Below, piece after piece: positions 32,651 through 40,905 of a stretch of DNA of 64,000 nucleotides. The position numbers and the translations under genes are program-made. Within the stretch, counting starts at the first letter, position 1. Each line of letters starts with the position of its first letter. Location: assembly GCA_964465065.1 (NCBI GenBank), contig CAYXHZ010000012.1:8746-72745 (forward strand), given 5' to 3'. This DNA comes from CAYMND01 sp964465065 (GTDB lineage: Bacteria > Acidobacteriota > Aminicenantia > UBA2199). Below the pieces are notes generated by a model. The model had not been told where the DNA came from. It was given only the letters and a program-made list of their open reading frames with translations, and made no database searches.

Positions 32651-33307
32651 ATGAAACGAACCGCGATGTTAACCCTGATACTGTTTTTACTCCTGGCGAG
32701 CGCAGTAGCGGCCGATCATCGGGAAGAACGCCCGGCCACCTGGCTGGACAAGGGCGTCCACCATGGCTTTTACTTCGCCCCGGTCCTCAAATTCAGCAAA
32801 TTGGATGGAGAATCGACCCTGCTCATGGGCGGAAAGGTCGCCTGGCTCATCGACCACCGTTTCGCCATCGGTTTCGCCGGCTACGGCCGGGTCGAGGACC
32901 TGGACTGGAACGATTGGGATGATGATTGCTACGGACACGATACCGACTACTTCAAAGTCGGCTACGGCGGCCTCTTTCTGGAAGCGTCGCTGTTCGCCGA
33001 CAAGGCGCTGCACCTCAACACCGGGCTGCTGATCGGCGCCGGCGCCCGTCAGCAAGAAGAAGAGATTTACTATATCTGCGAGCAGGGCGCGGACTGCATT
33101 TGGCCCGGACCATACTACCGCAAACACTACGACGTGTTCATGGTCATCGAGCCGGAAATCAGCCTGGAGGCCAACATCACCCGCTACTTCTCCTTCGCTG
33201 CCGGACTGGGCTACCGCTTCGCCAGCGGCGTCGATCGCCATTACTCCAGCAACGAAAAGATGGGCGGGCTGAGCGCCAACCTGACCCTCAAGTTCGGAAT
33301 GCTGTGA
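32651..33307 (+). CDS. Small exported outer-membrane-barrel-like protein
   Basis: 218 residues: signal peptide with AVA-type cleavage near 22, then alternating aromatic/glycine strands (FAIGFAGYGRV, YFKVGYGGLFLEASLF, LHLNTGLLIGAGA, YFSFAAGLGYRFASG) and a terminal strand NLTLKFGML. This pattern resembles 8- to 10-stranded outer-membrane barrels, although the last residue is Leu rather than Phe. The two Cys near 144 and 150 (CEQGADC) may form a loop disulfide. I do not recognise a family. A GGAGG site supports the start at 32651. Confidence 0.65.
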   Translation: MKRTAMLTLILFLLLASAVAADHREERPATWLDKGVHHGFYFAPVLKFSKLDGESTLLMGGKVAWLIDHRFAIGFAGYGRVEDLDWNDWDDDCYGHDTDYFKVGYGGLFLEASLFADKALHLNTGLLIGAGARQQEEEIYYICEQGADCIWPGPYYRKHYDVFMVIEPEISLEANITRYFSFAAGLGYRFASGVDRHYSSNEKMGGLSANLTLKFGML

Positions 33308-33311
33308 AGGA

Positions 33312-34673
33312 TTACGGTTCTTCCGGCTCGTCGAAGGCCGTGTTGCGAATCATTTCCTCGGTGCTGTACGGCGCCTCGCCTCCGCCCAGGTAGCTGTGGA
33401 ACCATTCCAGNNNNNNNNNNNNNNNNNNNNNNNNNNNNNNNNNNNNNNNNNNNNNNNNNNNNNNNNNNNNNNNNNNNNNNNNNNNNNNNNNNNNNNNNNN
33501 NNNNNNNNNNACCGCCGATTGGCTGAAGCATACGCCCTGGCCGTCACCCTGAACCACGAATTCACGGATCGTGTCGGCGGTCAGCAGTTTCTCGGCTTTA
33601 CCGCTGCCGATGTCGATCCGGTACAGCGGTGTACGCCCCTGCTCCTGAACCGTACACAGCAGCGACCGGGAATCGGGAGACCACTTCACGGTGTCCACCC
33701 AGTTGTCGATCCGTTCGCTCAGGATGCGGGTCGTTTTCCGGTTGCGGTCGTAGACGGCCAGCCGGAAACAATCGGATTCATACCCGGGAGCGGCCTGGGT
33801 GCGGTAGGCTATCCAGCGCCCGTCCGGCGAATAGAGCGGGTCGCCATCGAAGGCCTTGTTCTGGGCGGTGATGTTGACCATGGTGTTGCTGCCGTCCAGA
33901 GCCAGCAGGAACAGATCGCTGTTGGTGGACACTTCGGGACGGGCGTCGGGGTTGACGACCACGCAGAGTTCCCGACCGTCCGGAGCCGCATCGTAACCGA
34001 TCCCGTTGCCGTGATTGTAGGTCGGATAATCATTCTTGCCCGCCGTCAGCATGGTCAGTTTACCCGTTTCCAGGTCGCAGGAAAACAGGTGACTGTACTG
34101 GAATTCGCGGTAGGCGTTCCAGTGGCGGTAGAGCAGAGAATCGGCGAGATGGGCCTGGACCGGCCCCGAAGCCAGTTTTTCGGCCTGTTTTTCGTAGCGG
34201 GCCGTATCGGTTCCGAATTCAGGGTAAACCGAAGCGCTGAAGACGATGGTCCGACCGTCGGCCAGCAGCAGCGGGCCGGCGATCCCGGGGGCAAACGAAG
34301 TGAGCTTTCGGGCCTCGCCGCCATCCCGGGGCAGTGCGTACAACTGGGCTGAACCGTCACGACTGGAAACGAAGTACAGAATCCGGCCGTCCCGGGACCA
34401 CAACGGCGAGGATTCCGATCCTTTGGCGGTGGTCAGCTGTTTCAGGACCTTGCTGCTCAGGTCGAGCTCATAGAGATCGCTGGTCTGCTCGACTTTTTTC
34501 AGGTTACTGCCGGAGCGCGCAAACACGATTCTTTTACCGTCCGGAGCCATGACCAGTCCGGAGACAGAGTCGAGCCGGTACAGATCCTCGATGGTGAACG
34601 GTCTCTTGGCGGCGGCAGACGACTGCGCCACGAGAACGATGCTGCCCATCAGCAGAATAAAAAATTTTTTCAT
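33312..34673 (-). CDS. S9-family (prolyl-oligopeptidase/DPP-IV-like) exported peptidase, interrupted by a scaffold gap
   Basis: Signal peptide (KKFFILLMGSIVLVAQSSA), then about 365 residues of a WD40-like/DPP-IV N-terminal propeller (LVMAPDGKRIVFARS, SPLWSRDGRILYFVSSRDG, YSPDGRWIAYRT, WSPDSRSLLC). After the 100-N gap only 33 residues remain (LEWFHSYLGG...), which fit the C-terminal end of an S9 hydrolase. The catalytic Ser-Asp-His domain, normally about 250 residues, is missing, so the true gap must be several hundred bases longer than the N-run unless the gene is deleted. Frame is kept across 100 N. GGAGGG lies 8 bp before the ATG at 34673. Confidence 0.8.
   Translation of the reverse strand: MKKFFILLMGSIVLVAQSSAAAKRPFTIEDLYRLDSVSGLVMAPDGKRIVFARSGSNLKKVEQTSDLYELDLSSKVLKQLTTAKGSESSPLWSRDGRILYFVSSRDGSAQLYALPRDGGEARKLTSFAPGIAGPLLLADGRTIVFSASVYPEFGTDTARYEKQAEKLASGPVQAHLADSLLYRHWNAYREFQYSHLFSCDLETGKLTMLTAGKNDYPTYNHGNGIGYDAAPDGRELCVVVNPDARPEVSTNSDLFLLALDGSNTMVNITAQNKAFDGDPLYSPDGRWIAYRTQAAPGYESDCFRLAVYDRNRKTTRILSERIDNWVDTVKWSPDSRSLLCTVQEQGRTPLYRIDIGSGKAEKLLTADTIREFVVQGDGQGVCFSQSAXXXXXXXXXXXXXXXXXXXXXXXXXXXXXXXXXXLEWFHSYLGGGEAPYSTEEMIRNTAFDEPEEP
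33411..33510. other. Assembly gap of exactly 100 N
   Basis: A run of 100 undetermined bases inside the S9 peptidase gene, most likely a fixed-length scaffolding placeholder. Confidence 0.98.
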
Positions 34674-34704
34674 CTTGTCAACCCTCCACAAAAATTCTAT
34701 CCCG

Positions 34705-36648
34705 TCACCCGCCGAGCAGGTCCAGCGCCTTTTCGGTCAGTTGCTTGATTTTGAACGGTTTACGGATCGAACAGTACAGATCCTCACGGATATCCGGCTC
34801 ATCCAGGTATCCGGAGATGAGCATCAAACGCGTCCGCGAGCTGTTGAGACGCACCTGAGCCAGCAGATCGCTGCCCCGGCCGTCGGGAAGTCCCAGATCG
34901 CAGATGACCAGATCGTATTCCCAGGAGTTTTGTTTCAGCAACTGGATGGCCTGGGTGAAGTTGAGCGCCTGATCGACAGCGGCACCGATTCGGGTCAGCG
35001 CTTTGTGCAGGAGCTGGCGGATCATGTCCTCGTCCTCGACCACCAGTACCCGTTTTCCCAACTTCCGCTTGTCGGTGGACTTGAGGGAAGACGGGACGGT
35101 ATCGGTTTCATCCCGTTCGGCCGCCCGGAGAAAAATCCGAAAGACCGAACCCCGGCCCGGTTCGCTGTCCACGAAGATGGCCCCATTGTGCTGTTTGACG
35201 ATCCCGTATACGGTCGCCAGCCCCAGCCCGGCCCCTTCTCCGACCCCTTTGGTGGTGAAGAAAGGTTCGAAGATATGGCTCTGCAGTTCGGCAGTCATAC
35301 CGATTCCGGTATCGGCCAGTGCCAGCACGACATAGTGCCCTTCCTCCAGGTCGACGGCGGTTTTTTCCTGGGCCGATATCGTCTGCCGCTGCAGAGTGAT
35401 GGCGATTTCGCCTCCCTGCGGCATGGCATCCCGCGCGTTGAGGCACAGGTTCACGATCACCTGTTCCAGAGCCCCCGGGTCAGCCAGAACCAGATGGGTG
35501 TCGACTCCCAGTTGCAGATTCAGCCGGACCGCCTCGCCCAGCAGCCGGTGCAACATTTCGGTCGTTCTGGCAATCAGTTCGCCGAGGTCGAGACTCACCG
35601 GTTCGAGCAATTGCCGCCGACCGAAGGCCAGCAGCTGCTGCACCAGATCCCGGGCGCGAAGCGAAGCGCTGTAAATGTGGTTGAGACTGGATTGTACTTC
35701 TTCGGGCCAGATCCGTTCTTCGATGAGCAGTTCGCTGTAACTGAGGACGATCTGCAACAGGTTGTTGAAATCGTGGGCGATACCGCCGGCAAGCTGCCCG
35801 ACCGCCTCCATTTTCTGAGCATGCTGCAGCTGTTCCTCCAGAACATGTTCCTTGCTGACATCCAGGATGATCCCTTCCAGATAGCGGACCCGGCCGTTCA
35901 GCTTGTACACCGCGCAGCCCTGTTCCCGGACCCAGATCCATGTCCCGTCCCGGCGGAGCAGCCGGTAGCCGAAATGGTAGGGTTGCCGGTTTTCTACTGC
36001 CCGGCCGATCTCGTTTCTCACCCGTTCCCGATCCTGTTCGTGGATCAGTCCATAATACGATCCCCCGGGCGCCTCCAGCAACAGCGCCGGGCTGTAACCG
36101 GTCAGCGCCAGGGCTCCCTCGCTGACGAAATCCAGCATCATCGGTTCATCGTAGTGGCAACGGTAGACCATGCCGGGCAAGTTGGCCATCATGGTACGCA
36201 GCTGCCGATCCTGCTCGCTGATCAGATGTTCGGCCACCTGTTCGGAAACGATATCCCTGGCTGTGACCATGATCTGTGCAATCCGATCGCCAGAATCGAT
36301 CACGGCGGCGAACTTCCAGTGCATGAAGCGGCGCTCGCCGCGCCCCTGGCCGACGAACAGGCTGATTTCCCCTTCCGGACATGCCGAGGACAGGTTTTCG
36401 ACAAGGGATTCGGCCGCATACGCTTCCTCATCCTGGAAAAAAGAGGCGAAAGACTGCCCATTCAGCTGAGCGGAATCGCATCGGACGAATCGCTGGAAAT
36501 CGCTGTTGGCAAATCGGATCCGGCCCTGGCCGTCGAGCAGGAGCAAGAAGGAAAGCGGCGATTCGCTCAGCGAGAGAAGCTTCCTGCGCAACTTGGAAAC
36601 ATCGATGGCACCGCTGGATTCGTCGATCTGGCCTTTCCTGTCAACCAT
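34705..36648 (-). CDS. Cytoplasmic PAS hybrid histidine kinase with C-terminal receiver
   Basis: 647 residues, no membrane helix. Two PAS domains (about 28-135 and 145-270) lead to phosphoacceptor H292 in GGIAHDFNNLLQIV, an HATPase (NLCLNARDAMPQGG, DTGIGM, GAGLGLATVYGIVKQHNG) and a receiver (about 522-645; VLVVEDED, VICDLGLPDG, IRKPF). The HDFNN type of H box is shared with the two large kinases at 50653-58410. It should sense a cytoplasmic or diffusible cue and transfer phosphate internally. No output domain or partner is adjacent. It follows the FmdB gene by 36 bp on the same strand and may be co-transcribed with it. Confidence 0.93.
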   Translation of the reverse strand: MVDRKGQIDESSGAIDVSKLRRKLLSLSESPLSFLLLLDGQGRIRFANSDFQRFVRCDSAQLNGQSFASFFQDEEAYAAESLVENLSSACPEGEISLFVGQGRGERRFMHWKFAAVIDSGDRIAQIMVTARDIVSEQVAEHLISEQDRQLRTMMANLPGMVYRCHYDEPMMLDFVSEGALALTGYSPALLLEAPGGSYYGLIHEQDRERVRNEIGRAVENRQPYHFGYRLLRRDGTWIWVREQGCAVYKLNGRVRYLEGIILDVSKEHVLEEQLQHAQKMEAVGQLAGGIAHDFNNLLQIVLSYSELLIEERIWPEEVQSSLNHIYSASLRARDLVQQLLAFGRRQLLEPVSLDLGELIARTTEMLHRLLGEAVRLNLQLGVDTHLVLADPGALEQVIVNLCLNARDAMPQGGEIAITLQRQTISAQEKTAVDLEEGHYVVLALADTGIGMTAELQSHIFEPFFTTKGVGEGAGLGLATVYGIVKQHNGAIFVDSEPGRGSVFRIFLRAAERDETDTVPSSLKSTDKRKLGKRVLVVEDEDMIRQLLHKALTRIGAAVDQALNFTQAIQLLKQNSWEYDLVICDLGLPDGRGSDLLAQVRLNSSRTRLMLISGYLDEPDIREDLYCSIRKPFKIKQLTEKALDLLGG

Positions 36649-36684
36649 TCGCCGTTCTTCCCCCGTCTCGGTCGTTCGGGCCGA

Positions 36685-36933
36685 TCAATCCATCATGCCG
36701 CAACAGCTTCCGGGAAAAGCGCACCCTGCCTCCGCGCTCTGACAATGCTCATACCCATGGCCGCAGGGGCTGTCTTTGGCGCCATGGCCGCTGAGCAACG
36801 CCCCCGGAACCGACACCTGTTTCTCGAGGCGGTTCGAGCCGCAACGAGGACAACGCGGTTCGGTTTCCAGGTTTCTGACCAGAATTTCCGCCGGCTGCCG
36901 GCAATCCAGGCAAATATACTCATAGATGGGCAT
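36685..36933 (-). CDS. FmdB-family zinc-ribbon protein
   Basis: 82 residues. MPIYEYICLDC and CPRCG form the CxxC...CxxC zinc ribbon of the FmdB regulatory family. The C-terminus is unusually Cys/His-rich (SPCGHGYEHCQS, GSCCGMMD), giving about ten Cys in all. The biochemical role of the family is unsettled. GGAGG lies 5 bp before the ATG, behind an extended -10 promoter. Confidence 0.92.
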   Translation of the reverse strand: MPIYEYICLDCRQPAEILVRNLETEPRCPRCGSNRLEKQVSVPGALLSGHGAKDSPCGHGYEHCQSAEAGCAFPGSCCGMMD

Positions 36934-36956
36934 AGAACCTCCGAAAATGAATATAT

Positions 36957-36965
36957 ATTATAGCA
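36957..36965 (-). promoter_or_regulatory. Extended -10 promoter of the fmdB-like gene
   Basis: On the minus strand TGC-TATAAT, a perfect extended -10, 23 bp before the ATG. The -35 region is poor (TTCGTC). Confidence 0.55.
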
Positions 36966-37030
36966 TAATAGAATAATGGACGAACTGGATATGCCATCGG
37001 ATCTTCTCCATCCCCCAGATCTCTCATTAA

Positions 37031-37067
37031 CCTCAAGCTCCCTTACGTCTCTTACATCCCTCAAGTC
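37031..37067. repeat. Degenerate 9-bp tandem repeat in the fmdB-metH intergenic region
   Basis: Read on the minus strand, four consecutive units: GACTTGAGG, GATGTAAGA, GACGTAAGG and GAGCTTGAGG. They sit in a strongly purine-rich (minus) / pyrimidine-rich (plus) tract of about 90 bp. Function unknown. Confidence 0.6.
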
Positions 37068-37088
37068 CTTTTCTTCCATCTTCCCTCC

Positions 37089-37116
37089 TTGACATATCAA
37101 GATATCATGATATATT
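37089..37116 (+). promoter_or_regulatory. metH promoter with embedded palindromic operator
   Basis: TTGACA (37089-37094), 16-bp spacer, TATATT (37111-37116). Filling the interval, 37094-37113 is a 20-bp near-perfect palindrome: arms ATATCA and TGATAT around a central GATATC, with one mismatched pair. A repressor bound there would occlude RNA polymerase. SAH-responsive ArsR-type repressors (SahR) are known to control metH in some proteobacteria through AT-rich palindromes; the match to their consensus is from memory and untested. Confidence 0.65.
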
Positions 37117-37160
37117 GTTATAACAGATCGCCGCAGCGATCGTGAACAGCGAGGTCAGGC

Positions 37161-40100
37161 ATGGAGATCAAACAGACGGACACGGCACTGAAAGCCGCAT
37201 TGGAAAAACGTATCCTCATTCTCGACGGCGCCTTCGGCAGCCTGATCCAGTCATTGAAACTGGACGAATCCGACTACCGCGGCCAGCGCTTCCGCAATCA
37301 CGCCCGCCCCCTCAAGGGCAACGGCGACATTCTGGTGCTCAGCCGGCCGGAAATCATCGAAGACATCCATCGCCGCTACCTGCAGGCCGGCGCCGACATC
37401 ATCAAGACCAACACCTTCATCGCCAACCACGTCTCCCAAAGCGATTACGGCACCGAGGGCCTGATCGGTGAAATGAATCTGCAGGGGGCCAGGCTGGCCC
37501 GCGGACAGGCCGACCGGTTCAGCGCCGACAACCCGGACAAACCTCGCTTCGTAGCCGGATCGATCGGCCCGACCAACAAGACCTGCTCCATGTCGCCGCG
37601 CGTGGACGACCCGGCCTTCCGTGAAGTTTCCTTCGACGACATGGTCGGCCACTACACCGAGGCGGCCGAAGGCTTGCTGGAAGGCGGCGTCGACCTCTTC
37701 CTGATCGAGACCGTCTTCGACACGCTGAACGCCAAGGCCGCCATCTGGGCAGTCGCCCGGCTGACCGAACGGACCGGGAAACACCTGCCGCTGATGATCT
37801 CGGCAACCATCAGCGATCAGAGCGGACGCACCCTGACCGGACAGACCATCGAAGCCTTCTACCATTCCATCCGTCACGCCCGGCCATTCTCGGTAGGTCT
37901 CAACTGTTCTCTGGGAGTCGACCAGATGGTGCCCCACCTCAAAACCCTGGCCCGGATCTGCGAATTCCCGGTTTCCATGCATCCCAACGCCGGTTTACCG
38001 GATGAACTGGGCCGCTACACGCAGAGTCCGCAATACATGGGCCAGGTCATGGCCCGCCTGGCCGACGAAGGCCTGCTCAACATCGCCGGCGGCTGCTGCG
38101 GTACTTCGCCCGACCATATCGCAGCCATCGCCCGGGCGCTTGACGGAAAGGCGCCGCGCCGCAGCCCCGTCAGCGAAGCGCGCTGCCGACTCAGCGGCCT
38201 GGAGCCTTTGACCATCGACAAAAGCCGCCTGTTCGTCAACATCGGCGAACGCACCAACGTGGCCGGTTCGGCCCGTTTCGCCAAACTGATCCGCGAGAAA
38301 CAGTACGACAAGGCCGTGGGCGTCGCCCGCAGCCAGGTGGAAAACGGCGCCCAGATCATCGACATCAACCTCGACGATCCCCTGCTCGACGCTGCAGCGG
38401 AAATGACCCGCTTCCTGAACCTGATCGCCGCCGAACCGGAGGTGGCCCGGGTACCGGTGATGATCGACTCCTCCCGCTGGCAGGTCATTGTGGCCGGTCT
38501 GAAATGCCTCCAGGGCAAGGGCATCGTCAACTCCATCAGTCTCAAAGAGGGAGAAGAAACGTTCCTGGAACGAGCCCGGATCATCCATGCCTACGGAGCG
38601 GCCATGGTCGTCATGGCCTTCGACGAAAATGGCCAGGCCGACAGTTTGAACCGGAAAATCGAAATCTGCGGGCGGGCCTACCGTCTGCTGACCGAAAGCG
38701 CACGCATCCCGCCCCAGGACATCATTTTCGACGCCAACATCTTCGCCATCGGCACCGGTATGCGCGAGCACGACCGCTTCGCTCTCGATTTCATACAGGC
38801 CGTGGCCTGGATCAAGGAAAATCTGCCCGGCGCCCTGACCAGCGGCGGTGTTTCCAACTTGTCCTTCTCCTTCCGCGGTCAGGATCAGATCCGTGAGGCC
38901 CTGCACTCGGTCTTCCTCTACCATGCCATCGCCGCCGGTCTGGATATGGCCATCGTAAACCCCGGCCAACTGGCCATTTACGACGAATTGCCGGAGCGCT
39001 TGCGCCAGGCTGCCCAGGACCTGGTCCTGTGCCAGGGCCAGGATGCCACCGACCGTCTGCTGTCTCTGGCCGATGAATTCAAGAATGATCAGGCTCAGCT
39101 TGCCGACACCCTGCAAAGCTGGCGCAAGCTCCCGGTCGGCGAACGACTGAAACACGCCATGGTCAGCGGCCAAACCGAGTATCTGATTCAGGACCTGGAC
39201 GCCGCGCTGGCCGAAGGCCACTCCGGTCTGGCCCTGATCGAAGGTCCGCTGATGAACGGTATGAACCAGGTCGGTGAACTGTTCGGGGCCGGCAAGATGT
39301 TCTTGCCGCAGGTGGTGAAAAGCGCCCGGGTGATGAAACAGGCCGTCGATCACCTGCAACCCGGCATCCAGGCCGGTCAGGACCGGGGAATGACGGCCAA
39401 GGCCCAAAAGTCCGTCCTGCTGGCCACGGTAAAGGGCGATGTTCACGACATCGGCAAGAATATCGTCAAGGTGGTGCTGCAGTGCAACAATTACCGTGTC
39501 GTCGACCTGGGCGTCATGGTCAACGCCCAGACGATCATCCAGCAAGCTATACAGGAAAAAGTCGATCTGATCGGTCTTTCCGGACTGATCACCCCGTCAC
39601 TCGACGAGATGGTCGGAGTCGCCCAGGCCATGACCGAGGCCGGATTGCATCTGCCGTTAATGATCGGTGGAGCCACCACTTCCGCACAGCATACGGCCTT
39701 GCGTATCGCTCCGGCGGCCACCGATGCGGCGGTATACGTGCGTGACGCTTCGCAAGCCGTAGGAGTGGCCAACCAACTCTGCGGTCCAAAGGCCGTCGAA
39801 TACAAGACCGCGATCCGCCAGGATCAGGAGCAGGCGCTCAGCCGCCATCAACCAGCCCAGGACGGTTTGCTGTCCCTGGAACAAGCCCGGAGGCAGGGCC
39901 TGTTTCTGGACTGGAAGAATTACGATTTCCCCAAACCCCGACAACTCGGCGTTTTTCAGACCTCACCGCAAAACTTGGCGGAAATCACCGAGCTGATCGA
40001 CTGGCGTTACTTTTTCAAGGCCTGGGACATGCCCGCAAAATCCATCGAGGAAATCCACGACGACAGTCAGCGCCGGGAGGCCGACAAACTGCTGAGCGAC

Positions 40101-40829
40101 GCCCGGACCACGCTGTCGGAAATCGCCGCCAGCGGCCTGCTCCGCCTGCAGGGAGTTTACGGTCTGTTTGCGGCCGCCAGTCAGGGCGATGATGTACTGG
40201 TCTATGCGGACGAGCGGCGTACGCAAAAGCTCGTCACCCTGAACTTTTTACGCCAGCAGAAAAAGACGGCGGACGACCGGACCCGTCTCTGCCTGGCCGA
40301 CTTCATCGCTCCGGTCCAATACCAAGACTATATCGGGGCCTTCGCCGTCAGTGTCCACGACAGCGGGGCACTCTGCCGGCAACTGGCTCCAGCCGATCAT
40401 TACCGCGAACTGATGATCAAAATCCTGTGCGACCGTCTGGCCGAAGCCCAGGCCGAATGGCTGCACCGTCAGGTCCGCCGCCATCACTGGGGCTATGCCG
40501 AGGACGAGCGATTGTCCGTCGGCGAACTGTTTACCGGAAAGTATCGGGGCATCCGTCCGGCGCCGGGTTATCCGCCCTGCCCGGATCACCACGAAAAGGA
40601 CAAGCTGCTGATCTCCCTGCTGCAGGCCGAATCGAGAGCCGGTATCCGCCTGAGCGAAAACAGGATGATGATCCCGGCGTCTTCGGTCTGCGGCTATTAC
40701 CTGGCTCATCCGCAGAGCCGTTATTTTTCGGTGTCCGCCATCGCCCAGGATCAGTTGGCCGACTACGCCCGCAGAAAAGGCTTGCCGGCCCATGAGCTGA
40801 AACACTTCCTGGCCAACGAGGTGCGCTGA
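37161..40829 (+). CDS. metH: Cobalamin-dependent methionine synthase
   Basis: 1222 residues, full length. The homocysteine domain (1-325) binds zinc through C249 (GLNCSLG) and C312/C313 (GGCCGTSPDHI). The methyltetrahydrofolate domain (about 350-620) includes NIGERTNVAGSARF and INLDDPLLDA. The cobalamin cap (650-745) and Rossmann domain follow, with H762 in GDVHDIGKNIV as the lower cobalt ligand. The C-terminal activation domain (about 900-1222) binds SAM (GYPPCPDHHEK; the more usual RpAPGYP appears as RPAPGYP). It converts homocysteine to methionine. GAGG precedes the ATG. The promoter carries a palindromic operator; no cobalamin or SAM riboswitch is seen in the short leader. Confidence 0.98.
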   Translation: MEIKQTDTALKAALEKRILILDGAFGSLIQSLKLDESDYRGQRFRNHARPLKGNGDILVLSRPEIIEDIHRRYLQAGADIIKTNTFIANHVSQSDYGTEGLIGEMNLQGARLARGQADRFSADNPDKPRFVAGSIGPTNKTCSMSPRVDDPAFREVSFDDMVGHYTEAAEGLLEGGVDLFLIETVFDTLNAKAAIWAVARLTERTGKHLPLMISATISDQSGRTLTGQTIEAFYHSIRHARPFSVGLNCSLGVDQMVPHLKTLARICEFPVSMHPNAGLPDELGRYTQSPQYMGQVMARLADEGLLNIAGGCCGTSPDHIAAIARALDGKAPRRSPVSEARCRLSGLEPLTIDKSRLFVNIGERTNVAGSARFAKLIREKQYDKAVGVARSQVENGAQIIDINLDDPLLDAAAEMTRFLNLIAAEPEVARVPVMIDSSRWQVIVAGLKCLQGKGIVNSISLKEGEETFLERARIIHAYGAAMVVMAFDENGQADSLNRKIEICGRAYRLLTESARIPPQDIIFDANIFAIGTGMREHDRFALDFIQAVAWIKENLPGALTSGGVSNLSFSFRGQDQIREALHSVFLYHAIAAGLDMAIVNPGQLAIYDELPERLRQAAQDLVLCQGQDATDRLLSLADEFKNDQAQLADTLQSWRKLPVGERLKHAMVSGQTEYLIQDLDAALAEGHSGLALIEGPLMNGMNQVGELFGAGKMFLPQVVKSARVMKQAVDHLQPGIQAGQDRGMTAKAQKSVLLATVKGDVHDIGKNIVKVVLQCNNYRVVDLGVMVNAQTIIQQAIQEKVDLIGLSGLITPSLDEMVGVAQAMTEAGLHLPLMIGGATTSAQHTALRIAPAATDAAVYVRDASQAVGVANQLCGPKAVEYKTAIRQDQEQALSRHQPAQDGLLSLEQARRQGLFLDWKNYDFPKPRQLGVFQTSPQNLAEITELIDWRYFFKAWDMPAKSIEEIHDDSQRREADKLLSDARTTLSEIAASGLLRLQGVYGLFAAASQGDDVLVYADERRTQKLVTLNFLRQQKKTADDRTRLCLADFIAPVQYQDYIGAFAVSVHDSGALCRQLAPADHYRELMIKILCDRLAEAQAEWLHRQVRRHHWGYAEDERLSVGELFTGKYRGIRPAPGYPPCPDHHEKDKLLISLLQAESRAGIRLSENRMMIPASSVCGYYLAHPQSRYFSVSAIAQDQLADYARRKGLPAHELKHFLANEVR

Positions 40830-40905
40830 GGACGACAGCGGTTCAGCGAAACCTTGGCGAGCCTTCTTGCGTAACAATCTGATCGATATCTAAGGAAGTG
40901 CCATC

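Noticed and set aside
36693..37100. 135-residue minus-strand ORF covering the 9-bp repeats
   Set aside because: It overlaps fmdB in another frame, and its N-terminal part is only the translated repeat (DVRDVREL). Despite a GGAGG-like site I treat it as a non-coding repeat tract.
37117..37160. Cobalamin or SAM riboswitch before metH
   Set aside because: The predicted leader is only about 38 nt, too short for either aptamer.
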